Shown here: piece after piece, positions 1-11,276 of the stretch | Numbering within the stretch: position 1 is the stretch's first letter | Layout: each line of letters starts with the position of its first letter | Source of the DNA: Aquilaria yunnanensis | Lineage: Eukaryota; Streptophyta; Magnoliopsida; Malvales; Thymelaeaceae | Length of the DNA: 64,000 nt | Direction: 5' to 3' | Assembly: GCA_039654915.1 (NCBI GenBank) | Contig: CM077599.1 | Span: 18,478,501-18,542,500, forward strand | Made by a program: the position numbers and the translations under genes | Notes under the pieces: generated by a model | The model's database searches: none | What the model was told of the DNA's origin: nothing | The model's input: the letters and a program-made list of their open reading frames with translations, nothing else

Positions 1-211
1 GAACATTCTTTAACTGCTGCTGGAATCTAGTGTTTGCTGATATATTGATTATGGCAAACAAGTCTATTCTACTTCTACCTGGCAAATGATACTATGCATA
101 TATTATTGAACCTTTTGTTTATGAGTGCTAAATTCCATGAATTTATTAGTATGATAGAATGATCTGAACCTATGAATGAAATGTTATGGATTTGCATGTT
201 GCAGATTGCAG

Positions 212-2216
212 ATGGAAAATAAATTGAATGATGGAAAGACCCTCATAGTTGATCGTTATTCTTATTCTGGTGTAGCTTTCTCAGCGGCAAAGGGACTTGA
301 CCTCGACTGGTGTAAGGTATAATTGAATGTGAGCAAGTATTACGGTTGTAGTATAACTTACTGATAACATGTCTATTATAAAAAAACTAAGGTATTGGGT
401 TTCAGAGCCTGAAGCAGGGGAAGAGGCCTTTGTGATTATTCAAAAAAGCTGGAAAATTGAATTTCCTACTTTGTTTTCTGTCATGGTTACAGTGAAATAG
501 ATATCTTTGTTTACAGGCCCCTGAGATTGGGTTGCTAGCTCCAGATTTGGTGGTCTACCTTGACATATCGCCAGAGGTGTGTTGTCTATCTTTTAATGTT
601 GAGAAACTACATCTGATTGATTTCCAGTTTGCTCAGAGTGGAAATGTAGCCGTCTTTCTGAAGCATTCAATTTAGATATCTGCAGGCACATCCTCTTTCA
701 ACATGATTTCAAATGGGTTCATTATGTGGCTCATTTACTTAATTGAGAGATAATTAATTCCCATAAATATGCACTTTTTATATTTTGCAAGTAATGACTG
801 AATCCATCGTTTGGGCTCATAATAAATTAAAAGTTGCTCCTGCTACTCTGCCAAACATGACTATTGCTTTCCAATTGGCTGTTTTTGCATAATTGCAGAG
901 CAAGTGTTAGGGATGAGATGCTCGCAACTTTGGTTGCAACACACCAAGGATCAAAGAAATAGGAGATGAATGATGAGTGTCCTTGCATTTCTTTTGAATT
1001 GAATTTATTGTTCTTAACATATAGAGGGCAGAAGGAAGTAGTCAATGTCATAAAAAACCTGCTAGCACATCCTTTGACAGTAGGTGCCTAGTGCACCTGT
1101 TGCTGGCTCTGCTACTTCTTGTTGTCCCCAGCATCGCTGGCATGATGGTTAAGGGGAAACTAGGGACGTCTGGGGTTTGGACCCCGGCCTCCCCACTTCT
1201 CTTGCATAATGCCCTAAATGCTTGTTAGGGTGCCTTTTGGTCCTGAAAAATCAGGAATTCTCCCTTCCCTTTTAGATATAAATGCCTCATAACCCTTCTA
1301 CCTTGTAAAGATGATTCTAAGTACCAATAAAAATAAAATAAAATAAGAGAGGTATAGGCATATACAATGGGATGCACACATCACAAAATTATGACCAATT
1401 CTTCATGAGGAGAGACTATTCATACATTCATCATGTATCTTTATGCCCATATTCCATATTTGGAGCAAATAGTTTCCTTTAATCCCACTGAAATTATCCT
1501 GTTTTTATTCAACTGTTGCAAATTCTCAGAAAGCTGCTGAAAGAGGAGGTTATGGTGCTGAAAGGTATGAGCAGCTGGAATTCCAGAGGAAGGTTGCTCA
1601 ATGCTATAAGGTTCTCGAAGGCCCAATTTGGAAGGTATTGCTTGATTAATCTAGTAATTTGGTAACACTTGATAGGAGCATGTTTAATTTTCTTGGTTTT
1701 TCGGTTATAAGTTATGCCGTGGGTGATGTGACTCTGAAATGTCTCTCCAAGAGCCTCCACATTTTGTTGCTCAAAACTAAAATTCTAGCATGGGTTTTTA
1801 GTGTTTGAGAAATGATCTATTGCCAAGAAATGATAAATTTGTCCATTTTATTTGCGCGAAAGCTAGAGATTTTGTGATAAGTAGACATCCAGTTACTACA
1901 ATTGCCCTTCTTACACAAGTTTCTTTTTCTTTACATTTCGGGAAGATCTCGCAGAATTGTTGACCTTGATTCATAAATTTGCTATCTGTTGTGTTTCACG
2001 TACCCATAGTTTCTTTAGACGTTTGGCAGAGATCAGTATTTAACTGGGTAGGATTCCGACACCAGAGTAATAAAGAGATACACTGTGTACATATTTCAGA
2101 GAGTAGATGCGTGTCAACCCTTTGAAGACATTCAGAAACAGTTGCAGGAAATGGCATTGCAACATATCAAGACATGTCAGAAGGGAAAACTTTTTACATA
2201 TCTCTGGTCATCTTAG
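212..2216 (+). CDS. TMPK: Thymidylate kinase (dTMP kinase), 3' part of gene, last four exons
   Basis: dTMP kinase phosphorylates dTMP to dTDP with ATP, an essential step of DNA-precursor synthesis. Four exons are readable: 212-316, 517-576, 1530-1634 and 2100-2216 (stop TAG 2214-2216), with GT-AG introns and phases that fit. Exon 1 encodes the DRY-containing TMP-binding stretch [19 protein letters not shown]. Exon 2 gives [13 protein letters not shown], exon 3 the LID-like [13 protein letters not shown], and the last exon a C-terminal helix ending in LWSS. The P-loop and N-terminal half lie upstream of the window, so the gene is cut by the window edge. The first exon may begin a few bases earlier, at 205, because two AG acceptors are close together. 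Motif order and spacing match eukaryotic TMPK; in plants the enzyme can be targeted to cytosol, nucleus or mitochondria, but the part that would decide this is missing. The 953-nt second intron carries a SINE. Confidence 0.88.
1124..1346 (+). mobile_element. tRNA-derived SINE in a TMPK intron
   Basis: An RNA polymerase III type box A (TGGCATGATGG, 1138-1148) is followed about 25 bases later by a box B-like GGTTTGGACCC (1174-1184) and then CCGGCCTCCCCAC, as in a tRNA T-arm. The body is about 200 bp and ends in an A-rich tail of AAATA units (1326-1346). This is the build of a plant tRNA-derived SINE. No clear target-site duplication is visible, and the 5' border is approximate. It lies in sense orientation within the second visible TMPK intron. 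Confidence 0.6.
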
Positions 2217-4820
2217 ATTTCTCACCATTTTCTTGAAAGGTGTATGAAGAGTTCTTGTGCTAACTTTTGCTAGTGTTTTGTGATCTTCGAGAAGGGCTTG
2301 TTGTTTACATTTTGTAAAACCCTAAGAGAAAAACATCATGGTTGTTTTCATTTTAACTTGAAGAGATACAAGTTTTTGAGGATTTGGTGGGACAAGTCCA
2401 GGAGGAAGTTGAAGACAGGAGATGGGAAATGGAATTAGGCAGTGTTAATGAAACAGTGAAAACTATTCATTTCTGGCATATGGCGAAGATTCTGGTTTCA
2501 TACACGGCGAAATTTCGGTCTAGCGCCAAAGTAAGGTGTTCTTGCTACAAAGTGCCCGAGACGCAGGAGTACCACCATCTGTCCTTTCATCAAGTTATAT
2601 TACGCCATCAGTAATTAGTGTTAGAATTTTAAAAAAAATTATTTAATAGTAATTTTTTATTTTTAGTATTTAGAATTTCATCTCTATCAGTAAATGAATT
2701 ATCTAAAATTTTAAGGTTAATCACAATAGTTTTTCCCAAGTAGTGGGCAATACTTTGCGTGGTATTTTCATTTTGTTTCACATAATTGGGGTAGCTAGCT
2801 GCCTTATAATTTGTTCAGTAATAAATTGGGCTTCACCGGGTGTCAGCCTACCCAGTGAAGCAAGTAAACCCGAGTTTAACTTTAGTCTCAGTCGATTGTC
2901 GCACCCAAGACTTGAGGCCCCCATAGAGACATAAGTGATTGACCATCCAGGCACTCTAACTTGTATTTTCTTTTTCGTTGTAGAGAATCAAATATTTTTG
3001 AAATATAGGATCTGTTAACTCTTGTCATAGACCATTACAGACATCTAGCTACGTATGCATATTAACCACCTATATATAACTGGCACAAATTTCATGTTAA
3101 ATAAAAGTAAGTTACTAATTTTCTATAACTCACTATAGGTGATTGCACTCTTATCCTAAAAATTCTTAGACACGGACATTTTTAATAGGGTCATGATTAT
3201 TTACAGTCCTGACAATCGTGATTCATTGTGAATTGTCGATTGACATTTTTTAAAGCCCTTGAATAAAAATTTTGGCTCATCCTATTGCAAAACTGAAATG
3301 TTAGTATTTTTTATGTATGATGCTAAAAAAAAACCAAAAATAAAAACCAAGTAAGTTTTGTGGTTCAAAGATGCTATGGCAGCATCTCATACCTCAATAA
3401 TATTGCTCTGTTTGAGAATTTATTCAGCACCGGTGTTGCTGTGAATGAATTGATTGGAGGCGATTATGATGATGAGAGGCGGGCCCAGAAATTTCTGTTA
3501 GTAGGTACCGACTATTAAAATTTTAAAAAATTTAAAATATAGACATGACTTATTAAAATTGTACCAATCATTGTTGCATAAAATTAAATTTATCTACGAT
3601 TACATTGGCATCAATTGTTGTAACATGTTCATTCTTTGCATACATTAATAAAGAACCTCTATAAAATTGATATCTATCTTATTATGAAATTGAGTATTTA
3701 CAATGTTCATATCAGAAAAAGCTTAATTTGTCTTATTTGGTCAAACAAAGCAAAGAATTTTAAAACGAGTTGAAGAAATCATAAATAAAAGCCAGATAAA
3801 TGCAAAATTCATGAGTATTCTCCATGAAGTTGGAAATTTTTTAGATCCGCTTCAACTTGGAGCTCTTCATTAAACATTAGAATTTTAATGGTATTGCCAC
3901 TCAAATTGGATAACAGTCATGAGATAGAAAGCAAATCTATATTCATTTTTTATGAATTATTTACTCCAAATAATATTTGATATAATAATTTAAGTTAAAA
4001 AAAACTAGTCTTGGTAAAAAATACACACTTCACATAAAGAGAGAGAAGTAAAAATGGAGCCAAATATATAAAATTAAGCTCATAAATAAAATTCTCTTGC
4101 ATTCTTCTAAAGGCTAAAACTATCATTATACATATTTATCGGACCCAGCTAGCCCCTCCCTAATTTTGCCTCTGACATTAGGGGTGGTGGTGGACCTGAT
4201 TGAATTTGAAGCACGAGTGTTTGTGTGTGTGAACTGCGAAGAGTGAAGAAAGGAAAGGGAATAGACCCGCCCATGACTCGCATATAAAATATTCCCACTA
4301 CAAGCCAAAATGTTCACCAAACGAAGAGGAACGCTAGGCTAGGCAAGCTCTGCACCCACACCACGTGACCCAAGGATATGGCCTGGCCCCAGTTTCACTA
4401 TAAACCAATTTAAGTATTTGTAATCAAACCCATAACTTTATTATTATTATTATTATTATGGACGAGTTGTATCATTATTTTCAAATGATTTTGATCGAAC
4501 CCTTCCAATTTCTTTCCCGCACTGCCCTTCAAATTTCGCTTAATCTGGAGCTTCATTTATTGCACATGCATTGCCTTCCATCGTCATTTGGATGCTTATT
4601 CCTTTATATTCCAACGCTTGGTTCCCATCAAATTCTAATGTTCTTGACGAAGTAACGGTCATGTTATGTCCTAAAATCATATTATTGTGCTGTCGTGTTT
4701 TCCAGGTGATGGTTCATGGTTATGGTTTGGGAATTATGGGCAACCTAATCTTAGGCCAGGCAATTAAAGCGAGATTATATGGACTCATTAAAGGGACGAG
4801 GATATTGGGCAAATTCTTAA
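2217..4820. other. Intergenic region without a recognised gene
   Basis: AT-rich spacer downstream of the thymidylate kinase gene. Short open frames (for example 2384-2614 and 2743-2934 on +, 4126-4320 on -) show no known motif and no splice support. A (TTA)n microsatellite lies at about 4438-4458. The stretch 2800-2950 has a more balanced base composition and could be an old repeat fragment, but I cannot assign it. Confidence 0.5.
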
Positions 4821-6023
4821 ATGCACCTAGGTGCTTGTGCACCTATTAGATGACGTTTGGGTTCAATTAGTTTTAGATTTAAAAGGAAATTTGAATCAAT
4901 TAGGATAAATTCATAATTTTTGTGATAATTATCACTAAGTTTCCTTTTATAAATTAGTAAATTTAGTAATTACCATTTAATTCCCGTAATTTTCTCTCTC
5001 CCACCAGTAATCTTTTTCTCTCACTCTCGCTCGTTCTCGCTCTCCGTCACTCTCAGTTGCTCTTCTCCTCCATCGCTCGCTCTCGCTCTTGCTCGCTCTC
5101 TCTGCTCGCTCTCGCTCTCCGTCGCTCTCAGTCGCTCTTCTCCTCCGTTGCTCGCTCTCGCTCTCGCTCGCTCTCACTCTTCGTTGCCAACCGACCTTCT
5201 AGGCTCGTCGTATGCTTCTTGATCTTCTGCCTTAGCTCACCTCGTGCCAGATCCACCGGTGCTCCGCCTTGGCTTTGATCTACCAGTGCTCCGTCGTTCG
5301 CTCTCGCTCTCCATCGCCAATCGGTGGCCTACGACGGTACCTGTGGTGGGTTGTGAGCAGGACAAAAGGTGTGATTCCGGATTTCAAACATTTTTTGTTG
5401 GATTCGTGTGTTGTTTGTCACGATTTGTATTGTTCTATCTTTTGATATTGTTTATCATAATCTTTATGTATTATCTGGTGGTGGATATGTATGATCCCAA
5501 GTTCGATTTGTATGTCTACTATTTTGTGTGAATACTTCTGACAAATAGGATAACACATGTGGTCATGTATGCTCCCACGTTCAAAATGTGTGATATGTAT
5601 TATTTGGGTTCGATTTGTATAAATATTGTATGCGTGATTTGGGTATTGGATTTACTGATTTTTTTATTTGTATTGTCTGGTAGTGTTTATGTATTAAACT
5701 GACAACCAATTGTATGAAACTAATATCTGAATGTATGCTACTATCGGAATATATTTTGGTTATGAGAAAAACTGAATGAATAAACTTGTTTTTAAATAAT
5801 TACCATATTTATCATATTATATTTATTTGTTTCATTATTATTATCTTTTCAAATGAATTCAAATTTAAAATTTTCCCATAGCTAAAAATTTGAATAAGGT
5901 TAATACATTCCATAATTATACTAATTAAATACAACTTATATTAAGAAGTAAAAGTTACTATTTATACTTAAAATTAACGGAATTTTAACGGTGTTAATTA
6001 GGTGCTTATAAACCTAGGTGCAT
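4821..6023. mobile_element. Non-autonomous DNA transposon with about 30-bp terminal inverted repeats
   Basis: The left end reads ATGCACCTAGGTGC with a further GCACCTATTAG. The right end, read inward on the opposite strand, is ATGCACCTAGGT with a further GCACCTAATTA. The two ends are thus inverted copies over about 30 bp. The left terminus also contains the perfect 12-bp palindrome GCACCTAGGTGC. Flanks ATTCTTAA and AGTCTCAA match at 6 of 8 positions and could be a worn 8-bp target duplication. The 1.2-kb interior has no transposase and includes a CT-rich stretch. The superfamily is not resolved. Confidence 0.6.
5039..5185. repeat. Tandem duplication of a CT-rich (TCGCTC) unit
   Basis: A unit of about 75 bp built from CGCTCTCGCTC-like motifs occurs twice in a row; GCTCTCCGTC starts near 5039 and again near 5114. 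Open frames on both strands here (Ser/Leu-rich on +, Arg/Glu/Ser-rich on -) are products of the simple composition. It lies inside the 4821-6023 element. Confidence 0.7.
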
Positions 6024-6992
6024 AGTCTCAAGACTCAGGATACTGTGACATTTGTGGCAAATTAGCACTCCTAGATTACATAAATTTATTACTATTTTTT
6101 TGTCACAAGTTCCTTACATCATTTTAAATTTTTTAACGTAAAAATTTGACTTAAATGATAGTATATTATTACAAAGGGGAGTACAAGAGACTTTGCTAAT
6201 TATTTAACTTATTACCCTCATACTGTTGAGGAGACTAACTTGGCTGCTAGAACCATGTTCTATGGGGACTTTTGTGTTTGGGATAAATTCTTATGACATT
6301 CCTGATTACCTTCATAGATAAATTTTATTCACCCTCATTTCCCTCCAAAACGGAATCTTTGTTCCCTAACAAAGATATTTGGAAATTTAGTAAAAATAGA
6401 AATATGTCAACTAAAATTTGCTTATCATTTCATTGGGCGTTTGACTGATAATGAGCAAGTTGAAAATTGGAATTGAAATTGGAAAATTCCTAATACTCCC
6501 AAGATTCAATTTTTTAGCTAGTTAGTTTTTCATGGTAAACTCTTCAATATTCACCATTTATCCTTTAGAGGATTGGGCCAGTTCATATGGGTTTTATGGG
6601 AAGCTGCTAACAAGTTTTTTGTTCTTCCCACATGTTCTTTACGATTGGCTCTTAGAAATACCTGAAAATGTTGCCAAAATTACCATCGTACCAAATATTA
6701 TCTTCCCACTATCTAGGTGGAAGATTTTGTGGAATGAGCAAAAATATGGCAATGGTGTTGCTTAGCTCGTGCATTTGTCCGTTGCGAATTTTTTCGGATT
6801 CATTGTGAAAGGGATGGAAGTGGTCCTGAGATTGCAGCCCAGTTGGACGTGGTATGGTATGTGTGTCTGTATTTTGAGTTTTTATCAATTTTGGATGAAG
6901 GGTCAGGTGGGTGTCATTAGAGTTCAACATTACGACGGAGGTTGAATCGACACCATTTTGCATCAAATCGAATGAATCCAGGTCCATCTCAC

Positions 6993-7760
6993 TAGCCCTA
7001 ATCAATCGGTTAAATCGATTATAACCAAAACCAAATAACCAATTTTTCTTCGGTTTTCAGTGTTAAGCAAAAATAACCAAATAGACTAAACTTTTTCCAA
7101 AACTCAAAATAAATGAACACTGATTTAACCATTCAGTTTTCAGTTATTTAATCGAATAACCAAAAATGCTGTGGATGAGAAACCTGGAACAAAACAAAGA
7201 GGAGGAAGCCTGCGACTGGAGAAGATATTTGGGCTAGAACACGACCACAAGGAGGAGGAGGAGGAGAAGGAGGAGGTCGGCAAAATCTGGGCTGAGATAT
7301 ACTCAACGAGCAAAATTGACTTAATCGACAGAAATCTAGGCTGAAATTGACTCAATCTAGGCTCCTCGATGATGGTCAACGACGATGAAGGAGGTTGTTG
7401 TCTCAACAGCTTGAAGCATGAGGGAAGCCTGAACAGTGAGGGAAGCTTGGACGGACGGGATGCAAAGGAGATTGAGGGATGAGAGTTTGAGAAGTTTGAA
7501 CGAGAGAAAAAAGAACGATGTTGCTAAAAGTGAGAAACAAAGGATAAAACAATGTTGTTTTACCTATAATATTTTTAGCTTTTTTTGTCACCGAATTTCT
7601 GAAAAGTGGAACAGATGACCAAACCAAAATATTAATTTGGTGTTGGTTAAAACTGAAAACTGAATTTATCCTTTTATTCAATCACCAAAAATTGAAAAAA
7701 AAAAAAAAAAAATCAGTTATCTAGTTAATTCGATTAAAACCGAACTTCTGTCCACCTCTA
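6993..7760. mobile_element. hAT-like non-autonomous element with 8-bp TSD
   Basis: The element starts TAGCCCTAATC and ends CCACCTCTA (TAGAGGTGG when read inward). Subterminal CGGTTTTAATCG-type repeats lie in inverted orientation at both ends. The flanks CATCTCAC (6985-6992) and CATCTCGC (7761-7768) agree at 7 of 8 bases, as expected for an old hAT target duplication. The interior holds a GAGGAG-rich stretch and short open frames but no transposase. Confidence 0.65.
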
Positions 7761-7770
7761 CATCTCGCCC

Positions 7771-7926
7771 CATTTTCAAGCTAATTGCCAACCTCACCCA
7801 TTGCTCGTCCGGTGGATTTGTGCAATGATTTGATTAGCCAATGACGGTCATTTTCAAGCCGATTGCGACCCTCACCCATTGCTCGTTCGGCGCATTGTGC
7901 AGCGATTTAATTAGCCAATAACAGTC
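7771..7926. repeat. Two-copy tandem repeat, 78-bp unit
   Basis: CATTTTCAAGC begins at 7771 and again at 7849. The two 78-bp units both contain CTCACCCATTGCTCGT and TTAGCCAAT and differ at about a dozen positions, so the duplication is old. It begins just beyond the target duplication of the neighbouring hAT-like element. Confidence 0.75.
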
Positions 7927-8740
7927 ATTGGCAAGCGATAGGAACAGAAGAGGAAAGGAGACGGATTCAGCTCGAGTCCGTCTTTATTGGTGATAAACAG
8001 GGTTCGACAATGGGGTGACTCTAATTGCGGTTGGAAATCAATTATTCTCCATGGCAAGTCTTTGAACGGAGGAAGACAATTATAGATGGATCAGACAAGG
8101 AGAAGGCTACTAACCTGAAGAGTTAATATTAAAATACATAGCACAGATAATAAAAAAAACCTGTCCACATGGCTTTTCAAAGTCTGGTCAAAGAGGTGTA
8201 AAAAAGTGGAAGAAAATGGGAATTATAGGAACAAACAAGAGAAGCCCACTGCTTGACGCATATGAAAGAGTGGAAAACACGTTAATGATAGGCTAAAAAA
8301 TTGGGTCGAATAGCCTATAAATGTGGACAAGACTTGAAAAAGATGTGGCATTGACAAGGAGGACTTGATTCATTTGTTCTTACTTGTTATTTTGTCAATA
8401 ATATTTTTGACAAAATTGGCTATCATTGGCATAATTATTTTGACAATTTTTTTGCATTGGCCGACAAAACGTACCATTGAGGAACACTCACAAGTAATTT
8501 TAAGGCTTAAGGAGTGACACCGCACTTTATACAAAACTGATACCTATAAGTGGACTAATTGTAGGAGAGGCCCTTCAGGGTTTGTGCAGTAAACCACTTA
8601 TTCTTAGGTTTAAGATTGTTTACTCTTATCCCTACTCGTGTAATAAATTTTATTAAATTCTATGTATAAAAAAAACTATTTTAATCGTTTCTTTCTTATT
8701 AAAAATGGTCGCCTTAATTCTCTCCTATCAAAGGTATCCC

Positions 8741-9080
8741 ATATGTGGGTGAAAATGAACTGAGTTAAGTCAATTAGTAAACTGATTATATTTGACTTAA
8801 AATATCTATTAAGTTTGATATTTTACTCATGTTTTGATTGAAACAATATGAACAAGCCATAAATGAGCTTTTAACAGATGAAGCTCATTCTATGTGCTTA
8901 AATTAAAAAACAATTAAAATCGAGCGGAGTAATAAGTAAATCAAGTTTAGATTGAATTTTGTATCGAGCTTAAGATTTTGTTCATATTTGGCTTGATAGC
9001 AATTTGAATGAGCCACAAACAGGCTCTAAACCAAGTCTGACTTGAGGCGAGTTTGAGCTATTTCATTTTTTTAACCCCTA
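8741..9080. mobile_element. Possible hAT-like MITE
   Basis: The left side has GTGGGTGAAAATGAACTGAG. The right side, read inward, is TAGGGGTTAAAAAAATGAAA. The interior has GAGCCACAAACAGGCTC-type motifs seen in many plant hAT-like MITEs. No target duplication is evident, so borders are approximate. Nothing else is recognised in 8677-9095. Confidence 0.35.
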
Positions 9081-9097
9081 GATCTTCTAGAATGTTA

Positions 9098-9333
9098 CTT
9101 CCTCTATCCTAAGTTCTTTGCAACTTTCACTATTTAGCAATTAATCTATGTTTTTTTTTATTTTCAGCATTTTAGTATATAAATGAAATACCTTTTTATA
9201 TAAATGATAAATAAAGACCTAAATTTTCTAAATATTTTTTTAACATTTTTTCTAACAAACAATAATATGAATAAATTCAAACCAAACTATTAAAAAAAAG
9301 GCAAATATTTCAAATAATATTAGACAAAATGAG
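9098..9333. mobile_element. Stowaway-type MITE (Tc1/mariner)
   Basis: It is flanked by TA (9096-9097 and 9334-9335). The left terminus is CTTCCTCTATCC and the right, read inward, CTCATTTTGTCT, both related to the Stowaway consensus CTCCCTCCGTCCC. The interior TAGCAATTAATCTATG and ATAAATGATAAA segments recur in the copy at 47103-47331, so the two are the same family. Confidence 0.75.
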
Positions 9334-9335
9334 TA

Positions 9336-9804
9336 TTATTTTCTGATGTTTTTGAGAGATATTCTTTTGCCAGTATGTTTTTGAGAGATTTGGGTATTCA
9401 GAATGGAGTTATTATTTATAAGGAGACCTACAACTGCAATGTCACTGCTAATAAAATTTGGCTGCGATCTTTGGAATTTTTTGCTATGTCTTTAGTTAAT
9501 AAGGGCAATCCAAGGGTCAACGCTACCATTAATATGGATTTGATTCCTCCTCCTCCTAATGTTTTTAAACTCAACAAGCATCAAATAAGAAAGGTGATGC
9601 AGTAAGAATTATAACAGTGTCTTTATTGTATATATAACATCTGTCATTGCTTTTAATCCAGTTGACAAAGTGACAAGGCTCCCTCTTATACTGTAGTCTT
9701 CCACACAAATTTTTCTTATTATTAATGGTATGCTTATTCACAAAAATAAATAAATAAATAGAGCAGAGGATGGTGGACAATTAAAGGATGAATTGTTTAT
9801 TAAT
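9336..9804. other. Spacer with one unassigned open frame
   Basis: A 76-codon ATG frame at 9375-9605 (+) encodes a protein with a PPPPNVFKLNKHQ stretch that I do not recognise. There is no signal peptide, membrane segment or obvious splice continuation. The rest is AT-rich. It is more likely a remnant of a larger repeat than a gene. Confidence 0.3.
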
Positions 9805-9829
9805 TAGTTTCTTTTTTTTTTTATACATA

Positions 9830-10830
9830 GAAGCAAATGAAGCTAGGGAAGAAAAGACGCAACATGATAATGAGTTGGAGCAATACGTTGCGAGGAACCA
9901 CCACCAAAATACAGCGATGCAGAGACTCCATAATAACCAAGACATCTTGGACTAAGGAAGAAAAATTCACATCCGTTGTTGTTCAACTTGTTAGAACTAC
10001 TAACACTGCAAAGCAGTCAGTTAAGATAATTAATGAGGATAATGAGAATTGAATTGTAGTATTCAGGGCACCTTGAATGACTCACAATTCAGCTTCGAGT
10101 GCTGAGGAACATGAAGGAATATGAACTCCATCTGTCATAATAGTAGGACCATTTATGCCCATCCAAGGCTCTTGGGCCAAAATTTGGATACCAAGCTCCA
10201 TTAACAGAAAATATGTGAGGAGAAACGTAGAAGGAATTTTCTTCTGTATCCTTCTCCTAACACATGCCAAAGAGTATTTGGATGGATGGATTAAGGCCTT
10301 ATAAACCGATCCTTAGTCTTTTTGAAAGCTTGCATTAAATTAATCAACTCATCTTTTCTTGTAAGTAAAAAAATTATGTTAAATGGAATGCCCAGAAAAA
10401 CAAGCTCATTCCTACCCAGCCAAATGGTCCAAAGAGTAGATACTAGAAAGAACAACTAGTTAGGCTTCCATTTATTGGTGGAAACGAGGATATTGAGAAG
10501 CCACTCCTAAAAGGATTGAGAGCTGTGATGATAGTTGGTTTGGCAAGGATTTGTAGTAAAGATAATCCAAATTGGCACAGAGTCATTACAGATCCAAAAG
10601 ATATGCATTAGAGATTCCTTCTAAGCTTGACATCTCAGAAAAATAGGATTAATGTTACAACTGTGACTTGCCAAATTAGCTGCTATGAGGAAGGCATTAA
10701 GTAAGCATTTCCAAAGAAAATCCTTAAACTTGCTTAAAAGAAAAGACCCCCAAATTTTCTTAAGAATAATTGAAAACTTAAGATCTAGTGAAAGCCTATG
10801 AGAACTGTAGTAAAGATTATTCTATAAGGA
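9830..10830 (-). pseudogene. LINE zf-RVT and RNase H-like domains (broken)
   Basis: On the minus strand about 10640-10400 reads ESLMHIFWICNDSVPIW and STLWTIWLGRNELVF, matching the end of the zinc-binding zf-RVT domain. Further on, about 10140-9830 reads SALEAEL, then LTDCFAV, and finally IMESLHRCILVVVPRNV. This order resembles the RNase H fold domain (RVT_3 type) fused to the end of some plant L1 proteins. Several stops are present. Confidence 0.65.
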
Positions 10831-11276
10831 ATGATTAGCTAGAATATGGGAAGCATAGCCCTTTTTAATAGAGTAGAAACCTGTCGAGCCACCATGCCAT
10901 CGGATAACATCAACTCCAGCTATCTCTGATGGCACATTCATAGATAAAATCAGAGAAGCTATTTAAGGAGGGGAACATTAAAAACACCAGCTCCCTATTC
11001 CATTGGGGCCTTTCCTAGTTGACCAAATCTGCAAGCTTAAGTTTTTTATACCTTTGGTAAAATCCAGATTAACTTACCATCCCTGATAGACCAACAATGA
11101 TTAGATGTAATTATTTTCCTACCATACAAAAGGCTTCTCCAAATCATAAAGACATTAGCTTGAACTTTTGTAGACCAAACAGAATGAAAGTGCCCATATT
11201 TGGATGTGAGGACTTTATAAACCAAAGAATTCGAAGAACCAGAAAAAATTCACCAAAAGGTTTTAGCTAACAATGT

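Larger units (their letters stand above)
6180..8676 (+). mobile_element. Decayed LINE fragment(s), interrupted by a hAT-like element
   Basis: At 6467-6545 one frame reads WNWKIPNTPKIQFF, a stop, then LVFHGKL, which is the start of the zinc-binding domain typical of plant LINE reverse transcriptases (zf-RVT). Near 8360-8480 another stretch reads EDLIHLFLLCYF, resembling the later part of the same domain. A LINE-like 3' end follows, with TAATAAATTTTATT and an A-run at about 8667-8676. Frameshifts and stops show it is dead. The hAT-like element 6993-7760 sits inside. Whether the two LINE pieces come from one insertion is inference. Confidence 0.5.

Noticed and set aside
5057..5531. Ser/Leu/Arg-rich frames in the CT-rich region
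   Set aside because: They arise from tandem CGCTCT units inside a TIR element.
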